Shown here one piece after another: positions 1-5,847 of a DNA stretch of 5,939 nt (position 1 is the stretch's first letter; each line of letters begins with the position of its first letter). A program made the translations under genes and the position numbers. The notes beneath the pieces were generated by a model. The model ran no database searches. It was not told the DNA's origin and worked only from the letters and a program-made list of their open reading frames with translations. This DNA is from Clostridia bacterium (lineage in GTDB: Bacteria > Bacillota > Clostridia > Christensenellales > Borkfalkiaceae): positions 1 through 5,939 of the forward strand of contig JAGCLN010000134.1 in assembly GCA_017646945.1 (NCBI GenBank), in the 5' to 3' direction.

Positions 1-100
1 AGCCGTTGCATTTACGATGACCACAAAGGTCTATCGTAATCGCCCCGTCTTGTCGAGCCTTGTCTTGCTTGTTTCTAACTTGTTTCTAACTCGTTTCTTC
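1..100. repeat. Intergenic hairpin repeat, copy 1 (5' end may be cut by the window)
   Basis: Bases 12-22 (ttacgat then gacc) pair with 28-39 (ggtc, one bulged t at 32, then atcgtaa). This gives 11 base pairs around the five-base loop acaaa at 23-27. Downstream are a gagcctt block (55-61) and an 11-base tandem repeat (69-100). The same order of hairpin, gagcct block and TTGTTTCTAAC units recurs at 2787-2905 and 2931-3050, which identifies this as a dispersed repeat family. This copy lacks the 5x5 internal loop seen in the other two, and its stem is continuous. No ORF is present, so if mobile it would need a transposase supplied elsewhere. Orientation and mechanism are unknown. Confidence 0.75.
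69..100. repeat. 11-base tandem repeat, three units
   Basis: TTGTTTCTAAC occurs exactly at 69-79 and 80-90, followed by a degenerate third unit tcgtttcttc at 91-100. Two exact units recur at 3029-3050, and degenerate units (ttgtttctaat, ccgtttcttac) at 2884-2905, always on the 3' side of the hairpin. The 11-base period is about one DNA helical turn, so identical bases face the same side of the helix. That would suit protein binding, but no binding protein can be named. Confidence 0.7.
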
Positions 101-180
101 AAAATTACGATAAACTCGGTAATATTGAACTAGTATGTAGGCTTTTGTGGTAACAAATTGTAAAAAGCGGTAAAAAATCG

Positions 181-209
181 TTGACAATATTTAAAAGTAA
201 TGTTAAATT
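181..209 (+). promoter_or_regulatory. Putative sigma-A type promoter for the T-box transcript
   Basis: TTGACA at 181-186 is a perfect -35 box. A 17-base spacer leads to taaatt at 204-209, a 4/6 match to the -10 consensus, preceded by TG at 201-202 (extended -10). Transcription would start near 215-218, about ten bases before the first stem of the T-box leader. An alternative reading uses the perfect TATAAT at 213-218 with a poor -35 (tttaaa, 190-195). The region 101-180 upstream has no gene; I see only AT-rich sequence and a weak attac/gtaat inverted repeat (104-123). Confidence 0.5.
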
Positions 210-227
210 AAATATAATTTAAGTAAA

Positions 228-485
228 GGCGATGACGAAAAGTCCTTGTGATTTTACTCGTTTACAGAGAACGGCGTTTGGTGCGAGCCGTAACGAGTGC
301 TTACAAGGTTGTAGTTTCCGAGCCGGGAAGAAGAAAGCGTTTGCAATTAGAACTTCCCCGTGATTTCTGCGTTAATGAATAGGAATTGTTAGATTCTAAA
401 GTGGCAATCGTAAGGTTGCAATTTGAGTGGTACCGCGGGATAAAACTCGTCTCAAGTTTTTACTAAAACGTGGGGCGAGTTTTTT
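228..485 (+). promoter_or_regulatory. T-box riboswitch leader, probably tRNA-Val responsive
   Basis: The hallmark T-box motif gagtggtaccgcgg lies at 425-438. Stem I: ggc 228-230 pairs gcc 322-324; a K-turn-like gatgac/ga follows; ccttgt 244-249 pairs acaagg 303-308; actcgtt 256-262 pairs aacgagt 292-298. The distal hairpin acggc/gccgt (271-291) has the expected agaga bulge and ggtg loop. Stem II is gggaag 325-330 with cttccc 353-358, with a possible pseudoknot agaaa 332-336/tttct 364-368. A stem III hairpin spans about 403-421. The antiterminator pairs ttgag 423-427 with ctcaa 451-455, which excludes the terminator at 442-483. Uncharged cognate tRNA would therefore allow readthrough into the gene at 510. 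The specifier, placed by analogy with the glyQ leader, is GUA (Val) at 311-313. The tggtacc bulge implies discriminator base A73, which fits Val and argues against Cys. The specifier loop is short, so the T-box call is firm and the amino acid less so. Confidence 0.93.
442..485 (+). terminator. Intrinsic terminator of the T-box leader
   Basis: Bases 442-454 (aaaactcgtctca) pair with 471-483 (tggggcgagtttt), including G-U pairs. Above one mismatch, gtttt 456-460 pairs aaaac 465-469 around a four-base loop. A run of six T (480-485) follows, 24 bases before the start codon of the fusion gene. Its 5' arm overlaps the 3' half of the antiterminator (451-455), the mutually exclusive arrangement expected for T-box attenuation. 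Confidence 0.92.
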
Positions 486-509
486 AATATCGCTCTTAGT
501 AGGAGAGTT

Positions 510-2792
510 ATGGAACAACTTACTTTAAAAATCAAAGAAATAGCAAGTAGAATTAAAGAACTCAGGCTTATTGAGAACGTTTCGGTTGCCGATATGGCTA
601 TGCTTACCGGCGTTACGGAAGAAGAGTATATTAATTGCGAGAACGGAAAGAGTGATTTAAACTTTGCGTTCATTTATCGTTTAGCAAACGCTTTAAAAGT
701 TGACGTTACCGATATTATCGAAGGTCAAAGCCCCAAGCTTAAATCCTATACTTTAACAAGGGCAGGGCACGGCCAAAACGTTGGTAACGCTCACGGTATG
801 ACTTACTATAACTTGGCAAGCACTTTCCGTTCAAGAATTGCCGAGCCATTATACGTCGTAAGCAAATTTTCCGAAGAAGAACAAGGAAAGCCCATGGAAC
901 TCACCACTCACGACGGTCAAGAGTGTGATATTATCATTGACGGTAACTTGCTCGTTCAAATCGGTAACTATCAAGAAATTTTAGGCCCTGGCGATAGCAT
1001 TTACTATAACTCTGCCGCACCCCACGGTTTAAGAGCGGTTGGCGGTAAAGACTGCGTGTTCTACGCTATCGTTTTAAACCCCACCGGCGAGCCTATTCCC
1101 GAACTTAAAACTTCTAAGATTATCGAAAGCAAGTCTCAACTTATTGACGATGGCGTTAAACCGAGAGTTTACACTAATTACGTTGACGTTACTCGTAACG
1201 AAAAGGGCACGCCCACCAAGATTGAGTTTAAAAATTACGATAAGTTCAACTTTGCCTTTGACGTAATGGACAAGATTGCCGAAAAAGACCCCGACAAACT
1301 TGCTATGCTTCATATCAGCAAAGATAAAACCGAACGCCGTTTCACTTTCAAAGATATCAAGAAAGAAGGCAATCGTTCTGCTAACTACTTTAAATCGCTC
1401 GGCATTAAAAAGGGCGATAGAGTTTTATTAGTATTAAAACGCCACTATCAATACTGGTTTGCAATGATGGGTTTAAACAAACTTGGCGCAGTTGCTATTC
1501 CTGCAACTAACCAACTTCAACCCCACGATTTTGAATATCGTTTTAACGCAGCGGGCGTTTCTGCCGTTATTGCAACTTGCGATGATAAAGTTCCTGAGCA
1601 TATTGAATCGGCGCTTTCCACTTCCCCCACCGTTAAAACGCTTATCACCGTAAACGGCGAGCGTGAAGGTTGGCACAGCTACGATGAAGAGTGCAAACTT
1701 TTCTCTACCCACTTTGAAAGAACCGAAGATTCCGCTTGCGGTAACGATTTAATGCTTATGTTCTTCACTTCGGGTACTACTGGCTATCCCAAGATTGCCG
1801 CTCATTCGCACACTTATCCGCTCGGTCATTTCCATACTGCAAAGTACTGGCATAACGTTGACCCGAATGGTATTCACTTCACAATTTCCGATACCGGTTG
1901 GGCAAAGGCTATGTGGGGCAAACTCTACGGTCAATGGCTTTGCGAAGCGGCGATTTTCGTTTATGACTTCGACCGCTTTGACGCAAGCGAAATTTTACCT
2001 ATGTTTGCAAAGCATCAAATCACAACTTTCTGCGCTCCCCCCACAATGCTTAGAATGCTCGTTAAAGAAGATATTTCTAAATACGATTTGTCTTCCATTA
2101 AACATATGACTACCGCAGGCGAAGCGTTAAACCCCGAAGTTTACCGTCAATTTGAAAAGGCAACCGGCCTTCAAATTATGGAAGGCTTTGGTCAAACCGA
2201 AAGCACTATGATTATCGGCAATATGACCGGCGCTCCTCACAAAATCGGTTCAATGGGCAAGCCTGCTCCTATCTACAACGTTGATATCGTCGACCCTGAC
2301 GGAAAGTCCGTTCCCGATGGTGAAGTTGGTGAAATCGTTGTTGACGTATCAAACGGCGCGCCCTGTGGCTTATTCAAAGGCTACTACCTTGATGAAGAAA
2401 AGACCAAAGAAGTTTGGCACGATGGTTTCTATCACACCGGCGATACCGCTTGGCGTGATGAAGACGGTTTCTACTGGTACGTTGGTCGTGTAGATGACGT
2501 TATTAAGTCTTCCGGCTACCGTATCGGACCTTTTGAAATTGAATCCGTTATCATGGAACTTCCCTACGTTTTAGAATGCGGTGTTTCCGCTGAACCCGAT
2601 GAAGTTCGTGGCCAAGTTGTAAAAGCAAGTATCGTCTTAACCAAAGGCACCGTTCCTTCCGAAGAATTAAAGAAGGAAATTCAAACCTACGTTAAAGACC
2701 ATACCGCTCCCTACAAGTACCCCCGAATCGTAGTGTTCAAGGATGAACTTCCCAAGACTATAAGTGGCAAAATCCAAAGAAACAAATTATAA
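510..2792 (+). CDS. XRE HTH-cupin-acyl-CoA synthetase (AMP-forming) fusion protein
   Basis: A 760-residue three-module protein. Residues 10-72 are a Cro/CI-type (XRE) helix-turn-helix. Residues about 105-192 are a cupin, with H134, E138 and H172 at usual metal-ligand positions; the first His of HxH is T132. Residues about 240-760 are an ANL-superfamily adenylating enzyme: P-loop FFTSGTTGYPK (418-428), GFGQTES (559-565), YHTGD with D645, hinge GRVDDVIKSSGYRIG (659-673), and C-terminal SGK with catalytic K754. The GWAKAMWG stretch (463-470) resembles medium-chain/branched-chain acyl-CoA synthetases (ACSM/Macs type). The expected reaction is acid + ATP + CoA to acyl-CoA + AMP + PPi. The start is supported by AGGAGAG at 501-507. 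The gene sits directly under the T-box and upstream of a ketoisovalerate-type oxidoreductase, so isobutyrate or a similar branched or aryl acid is a reasonable but unproven substrate. XRE-cupin pairs are normally stand-alone regulators, so this fusion may be a regulator-enzyme. The enzyme class is secure; the substrate is not. Confidence 0.93.
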   Translation: MEQLTLKIKEIASRIKELRLIENVSVADMAMLTGVTEEEYINCENGKSDLNFAFIYRLANALKVDVTDIIEGQSPKLKSYTLTRAGHGQNVGNAHGMTYYNLASTFRSRIAEPLYVVSKFSEEEQGKPMELTTHDGQECDIIIDGNLLVQIGNYQEILGPGDSIYYNSAAPHGLRAVGGKDCVFYAIVLNPTGEPIPELKTSKIIESKSQLIDDGVKPRVYTNYVDVTRNEKGTPTKIEFKNYDKFNFAFDVMDKIAEKDPDKLAMLHISKDKTERRFTFKDIKKEGNRSANYFKSLGIKKGDRVLLVLKRHYQYWFAMMGLNKLGAVAIPATNQLQPHDFEYRFNAAGVSAVIATCDDKVPEHIESALSTSPTVKTLITVNGEREGWHSYDEECKLFSTHFERTEDSACGNDLMLMFFTSGTTGYPKIAAHSHTYPLGHFHTAKYWHNVDPNGIHFTISDTGWAKAMWGKLYGQWLCEAAIFVYDFDRFDASEILPMFAKHQITTFCAPPTMLRMLVKEDISKYDLSSIKHMTTAGEALNPEVYRQFEKATGLQIMEGFGQTESTMIIGNMTGAPHKIGSMGKPAPIYNVDIVDPDGKSVPDGEVGEIVVDVSNGAPCGLFKGYYLDEEKTKEVWHDGFYHTGDTAWRDEDGFYWYVGRVDDVIKSSGYRIGPFEIESVIMELPYVLECGVSAEPDEVRGQVVKASIVLTKGTVPSEELKKEIQTYVKDHTAPYKYPRIVVFKDELPKTISGKIQRNKL

Positions 2793-2920
2793 ACTTCGTT
2801 ATGCATCGTTTCTACTTAGCCGATAGACTTCGATGACCAACAAGGTCAATCTCAGCCTATCGTCTTCGTGAGCCTTGCCTAACTTGTTTCTAATCCGTTT
2901 CTTACAGAAACAAATTATAA
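2778..2920. repeat. 15-base direct repeats flanking hairpin repeat copy 2
   Basis: agaaacaaattataa occurs exactly at 2778-2792, where it encodes the last residues and stop codon of the fusion protein, and again at 2906-2920 just after repeat copy 2. The pair brackets the element like a long target-site duplication. It could also reflect a local tandem duplication. The offset between these repeats is 128 bases, while copies 2 and 3 of the element are about 144 bases apart, so the two duplications are not the same event. Confidence 0.6.
2787..2905. repeat. Intergenic hairpin repeat, copy 2
   Basis: The copy begins with ttataaacttcgtta (2787-2801), overlapping the stop codon of the preceding gene; the same 15 bases open copy 3. 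Hairpin: cgatag 2821-2826 pairs ctatcg 2857-2862. A 5x5 internal loop follows (acttc 2827-2831, tcagc 2852-2856). Then gatgacc 2832-2838 pairs ggtc-a-atc 2844-2851 with bulged a2848, around loop aacaa (2839-2843). Downstream are gagcctt (2869-2875) and degenerate 11-base units to 2905. A small gtttct/agaaac hairpin (2897-2911) closes the element. No T-run follows either hairpin, so this is not an obvious intrinsic terminator. Confidence 0.75.
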
Positions 2921-2930
2921 TTTTAATCCG

Positions 2931-3050
2931 TTATAAACTTCGTTAGGCTTCGTTTACTGCTTCGTGTTTTGACTTCGTTGACCAAAAAGGTCTAACTCAC
3001 CCAAAACACTTCGCGAGCCTACTTGTGCTTGTTTCTAACTTGTTTCTAAC
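2931..3050. repeat. Intergenic hairpin repeat, copy 3
   Basis: The copy opens with ttataaacttcgtta (2931-2945). Hairpin: gtgttttg 2964-2971 pairs caaaacac 3002-3009. The 5x5 internal loop is acttc 2972-2976 and tcacc 2997-3001. Then gttgacc 2977-2983 pairs ggtc-t-aac 2989-2996 with bulged t2993, around loop aaaaa (2984-2988). In total 15 base pairs form. gagcct (3014-3019) and two exact TTGTTTCTAAC units (3029-3050) follow. Compared with copies 1 and 2, the outer stem sequence is entirely different but still pairs, and gat/atc has become gtt/aac. Confidence 0.75.
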
Positions 3051-3138
3051 GGCTTAAAAAATCGCGTTGATAAAACTTTGAGAGTGTAGGCAATACGTTT
3101 CTTAACAAAAATAAAAAAATCAATTAAAACAATAAACA
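3051..3138 (+). other. AT-rich leader of the ATPase gene, no clear promoter or SD
   Basis: This stretch joins the last hairpin repeat to the start codon at 3139. It holds a -35-like TTGATA (3067-3072) preceded by taaaaaatcg, the same ten bases found before the TTGACA box at 181, but no acceptable -10 at 16-18 bases. The last 35 bases are nearly all A and T with no AGGAGG-like site. Either translation here uses an unstructured A-rich leader, or the genes are served by readthrough from upstream. Confidence 0.45.
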
Positions 3139-3801
3139 ATGAAAAATATTAAACGAATAACGATACTTTCAGGGCATTATGGTAGCGGTAAAACAAACAT
3201 CGCCGTTAATATTGCCAAAAATGTTAAAACGAAGTTTGATAAAGTTGCTATTGCGGACCTTGATATCGTTAACCCCTATTTTAGAACGAAAGATAGTATT
3301 TTAGAGTTTGAGCAAAATGGAATTCGCCTAATCTCGTCTGAATACGCAGGCAGTAACGTTGATATTCCTGCGCTTCCGCAAGAAATGTACGCTATCACCG
3401 ACGATAAGTCTTATAAAATGATAGTGGACCTTGGCGGTGACGACCGTGGCGCTTTGGCGCTCGGTAGGTTAACCCCGCAAATCGTAGCGGAAAACGATTA
3501 CGATATGTTACTCGTTGTAAACCGCTTCCGCCCGCTCACGCCCGACCTTGAAACCACTATGGAAGTGGCAAGGGAAATCGAAACGGCAGGCAAACTCAAA
3601 TTTACCGGAATAATTAACAACTCAAACCTTGGCGAGTTTACTACGGAAGATGACGTTATAAATTCCGTAACCTACGCAAGCGAAATTGCTTCCGCTATGC
3701 AAATTCCCGTGGTTATGACGACTGTTAAAAGGGAACTTTTCCCTAAACTCAAAGATAAAATTGAAAATCTTTACCCGCTTGATTTACAAGCGAAGATATA
3801 A
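3139..3801 (+). CDS. SIMIBI-class P-loop ATPase (MinD/ParA/CobQ-like) linked to VOR genes
   Basis: A 220-residue soluble nucleotide-binding protein. Walker A is GHYGSGKT (12-19). DLDIVNPYFRT (40-50) fits the switch I region, with D40 and D42. Walker B-like MIVDLGGDD (94-102) has D97. NN at 160-161 may contact the base. The signature lysine of the deviant ParA/MinD Walker A (KGGxGKT) is absent; the position holds H13, so this is not a typical partitioning ATPase. From memory, related ATPases often sit beside ferredoxin-dependent oxidoreductase genes in anaerobes, with no established role. Maturation or cofactor loading of the downstream enzyme is only a guess. The start is the sole reasonable ATG before the Walker motif, although no SD precedes it. 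The stop codon (3799-3801) overlaps the SD of the next gene, indicating an operon with it. Confidence 0.85.
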   Translation: MKNIKRITILSGHYGSGKTNIAVNIAKNVKTKFDKVAIADLDIVNPYFRTKDSILEFEQNGIRLISSEYAGSNVDIPALPQEMYAITDDKSYKMIVDLGGDDRGALALGRLTPQIVAENDYDMLLVVNRFRPLTPDLETTMEVAREIETAGKLKFTGIINNSNLGEFTTEDDVINSVTYASEIASAMQIPVVMTTVKRELFPKLKDKIENLYPLDLQAKI

Positions 3802-3812
3802 GGAGAAAAATT

Positions 3813-4019
3813 ATGGCAAAACTTACAATTAACGTTGATAACTGCAAAGGCTGTGGTCTTTGCGTTGACGTTTGTCCCAAAAAAGTTTTGGAACTTTCGC
3901 CAAACAAAATCAATAAAAAAGGTCACAAACCCGTTGAAGCGGTTAAGGAAGGGGATTGTATCGGTTGTGCTTTCTGTGCAACTATGTGTCCCGACTGCAT
4001 CATTAAGGTTGAAAAGTAA
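3813..4019 (+). CDS. 2-oxoacid:ferredoxin oxidoreductase delta subunit (2[4Fe-4S] ferredoxin)
   Basis: A 68-residue bacterial-type ferredoxin with two complete cluster motifs: C11, C14, C17, C21 (CKGCGLCVDVCP) and C49, C52, C55, C59 (CIGCAFCATMCP). An extra C62 lies just after the second motif. Crossing ligation is expected, with the fourth Cys of each motif binding the other cluster. It is preceded by AGGAG (3801-3805) and followed 11 bases later by the alpha subunit. By position and size it is the delta (VorD/KorD-type) subunit, which passes electrons between the TPP site and external ferredoxin in the cytoplasm. A free-standing ferredoxin would look the same in sequence, but the gene order makes the subunit reading much more likely. 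Confidence 0.92.
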   Translation: MAKLTINVDNCKGCGLCVDVCPKKVLELSPNKINKKGHKPVEAVKEGDCIGCAFCATMCPDCIIKVEK

Positions 4020-4030
4020 TAGGTGGTATT

Positions 4031-5089
4031 ATGGCAAACAAAGTTTTAATGAAAGGTAACGAAGCAATCGCCGAAGCGGCAATCAAAGCAGGTTGTATGC
4101 ACTACTTCGGCTATCCTATCACTCCGCAAACGGAAATTGCGGCGTATATGGCAAAGCGTATGCCCAAAATCGGCGGTACGTTTTTGCAAGCGGAAAGTGA
4201 AATCGCCGCAATCAATATGGTTTACGGCGTTGCCGCTGCAGGTTATAGGGTTATGACCAGTTCTTCAAGCCCGGGAATTTCCTTAAAGAGTGAAGGTATT
4301 TCATATATGGCAGGCGCGGACCTTCCCGCGGTTATTATCAACGTTCAACGCGGTGGCCCTGGTCTTGGTGGTATTCAACCGAGCCAAGCCGACTATTTCC
4401 AAGCTACTAAGGGTGGCGGTCACGGTGACTTCCATCTTATAGTATTTGCTCCGGGTAGCGTACAAGAAATGGCGTCACTCACCGTAAAGGCGTTTGAACT
4501 TGCAGATAAATATAGAATGCCTGCTATGGTTCTTGCAGACGGTACTATGGGTCAAATGATGGAACCTGTTGAACTTGATTTTGAAGTTACTCCCGCTCCC
4601 GAAAAGCCTTGGGCAACCAACGGTACTAAGATGCAGAGAAAACACAATATCGTAAACAGTTTATCTCTCGTTCCCGAAGAACTTGAAAAGTTCAACTTCG
4701 AAAGATTTGAAAGATATAAATTAGTTGAAGAAAACGAAGTTATGTATGAAGAATACTTAACCGATGATGCCGAACTTATCGTTACCGCTTACGGTATTGC
4801 GTCAAGAGTAACCAAGAACGCCGTTGACGAAGCGAGAAAGAAAGGTATTAAAGTTGGTCTTATCCGTCCTATTACGGTATGGCCGTTCCCCAAAAAGCCC
4901 TTTGAAAAAGTGGCTGAGAAAGTTAAGCACGTTATATGCGTAGAACTTTCTATGGGTCAAATGATTGAAGACGTTAAACTTGCGGTTTCTTGCAAAGTAC
5001 CCGTTACTTTATGCAACCGCGCCGGCGGTATGATTCCGTCAGTAGAGCAAATTCTTGCTGAAATTGAAAAATACGCAAAGGGGGAATAA
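4031..5089 (+). CDS. vorB: 2-oxoacid:ferredoxin oxidoreductase alpha subunit, ketoisovalerate type (VorB)
   Basis: A 352-residue alpha subunit, the usual length for VorB/KorA-type proteins without a fused gamma domain. The N-terminal pyrimidine-binding domain carries MKGNEAIAEAAIKAG (7-21), GYPITPQTE (27-35), the AES segment (54-56) and QRGGPGLGG (106-114). KGGGHGD (127-133) follows. The C-terminal transketolase-like domain carries RPITVWPFP (279-287) and VELSMGQM (304-311). With the beta subunit it forms the TPP active site that converts a branched-chain 2-oxoacid + CoA + oxidised ferredoxin to acyl-CoA + CO2 + reduced ferredoxin, reversibly. SD aggtgg is at 4021-4026. The ketoisovalerate assignment rests on resemblance to proteins annotated VorB; 2-oxoglutarate (Kor) or another oxoacid is possible, since substrate is hard to read from sequence. 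Confidence 0.92.
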   Translation: MANKVLMKGNEAIAEAAIKAGCMHYFGYPITPQTEIAAYMAKRMPKIGGTFLQAESEIAAINMVYGVAAAGYRVMTSSSSPGISLKSEGISYMAGADLPAVIINVQRGGPGLGGIQPSQADYFQATKGGGHGDFHLIVFAPGSVQEMASLTVKAFELADKYRMPAMVLADGTMGQMMEPVELDFEVTPAPEKPWATNGTKMQRKHNIVNSLSLVPEELEKFNFERFERYKLVEENEVMYEEYLTDDAELIVTAYGIASRVTKNAVDEARKKGIKVGLIRPITVWPFPKKPFEKVAEKVKHVICVELSMGQMIEDVKLAVSCKVPVTLCNRAGGMIPSVEQILAEIEKYAKGE

Positions 5090-5092
5090 AAA

Positions 5093-5845
5093 ATGGTAGT
5101 ATTTGATAAACCTAAATCACTTGCAGACGTTTCTATGCACTATTGCCCCGGTTGTACTCACGGTATCGTTCACCGTTTAGTTGCCGAAGTTATTGATGAA
5201 CTCGGCATTGAAGGTAGAACTATCGGTATTGCCCCCGTAGGCTGTTCAGTTATGGCTTACAACTACTTCAACTGCGATATGATTGAAGCCGCTCACGGTA
5301 GAGCGCCCGCAGTTGCAACGGGCGTTAAGAGAGCAAACCCCGAAGAGCACATCGTATTTACCTACCAAGGTGACGGCGACTTAGCGTCAATCGGTATGGC
5401 TGAAACCGTTCACGCTGCGGCGAGAAACGAAAACATTACAATCATCTTCATAAACAATGCAATTTACGGTATGACAGGCGGTCAAATGGCGCCCACTTCT
5501 CTTCCCGGTCAAGTAACTCAAACTTCACCCTATGGTAGAGACGTTAACGCTTGCGGTTTCCCCGTTAGAATTTGTGAAATGCTTGCAACCTTAGACGGCC
5601 CTGAATATTTAGAAAGAGTTACCGTAAACAGCGTTAAAGCGGTTAAGAACGCAAAAAAGGCAATCAAAAAAGCCTTCCAAAACCAAATCGACAAAAAGGG
5701 TTTCTCACTCGTTGAAGTTTTATCAACCTGTCCTACCAACTGGGGTATGACACCTAAGGACGCTTTGAAGTGGGTTGACGAAAAAATGATTCCCTACTAT
5801 CCTTTGGGCGTTTATAAAGATAGGTCTAAAAAGGAGGATAAATAA
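5093..5845 (+). CDS. 2-oxoacid:ferredoxin oxidoreductase beta subunit (TPP-binding)
   Basis: A 250-residue beta subunit of the PFOR superfamily. Cluster/TPP-region motif YCPGCTHG is at 17-24, with APVGCSVM (47-54) and HGRAPAVATG (68-77). The TPP-Mg motif starts GDGD (93-96) and ends with NN at 121-122 in NNAIYGMTGGQ. CPTNWG (213-218) is typical of the C-terminal part. C18 and C21 plus C51 and C213 are candidate cluster ligands. The protein binds thiamine diphosphate and, in related enzymes, one [4Fe-4S] cluster. It starts three bases after the alpha stop codon, and its SD (5080-5085) lies inside the end of the alpha gene, implying translational coupling. The order delta-alpha-beta-gamma matches VOR/KOR clusters of clostridia and archaea. 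Confidence 0.93.
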   Translation: MVVFDKPKSLADVSMHYCPGCTHGIVHRLVAEVIDELGIEGRTIGIAPVGCSVMAYNYFNCDMIEAAHGRAPAVATGVKRANPEEHIVFTYQGDGDLASIGMAETVHAAARNENITIIFINNAIYGMTGGQMAPTSLPGQVTQTSPYGRDVNACGFPVRICEMLATLDGPEYLERVTVNSVKAVKNAKKAIKKAFQNQIDKKGFSLVEVLSTCPTNWGMTPKDALKWVDEKMIPYYPLGVYKDRSKKEDK

Positions 5846-5847
5846 TT

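Noticed and set aside
1..100. CRISPR array or tRNA-like gene suggested by repeated hairpins
   Set aside because: There are only three diverged copies, no uniform repeat-spacer pattern, no cloverleaf and no CCA end; the palindromic repeat reading fits better.
452..673. 73-residue reverse-strand reading frame over the terminator and start of the fusion gene
   Set aside because: It is antisense to the T-box terminator and the helix-turn-helix coding region, with no SD and no recognisable domain; it is a shadow frame.
1795..2109. 104-residue + strand frame inside the acyl-CoA synthetase
   Set aside because: It lies in another frame within conserved ligase motifs and resembles no protein family; overlap of a well-conserved gene explains it.
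510..2792. Frameshift or false fusion joining a regulator gene and a ligase gene
   Set aside because: The frame is open throughout, linkers are plausible, and no internal SD plus start stands out at the cupin-ligase junction near residue 240.
2821..3009. Intrinsic terminators for the fusion gene
   Set aside because: The hairpins at 2821-2862 and 2964-3009 are stable enough but are followed by mixed sequence rather than a T-run.
3067..3096. Promoter for the ATPase-VOR genes from TTGATA at 3067-3072
   Set aside because: At 16-18 base spacing the candidate -10 hexamers (ggcaat, gcaata, caatac) match the consensus poorly, so it is not listed as a promoter.
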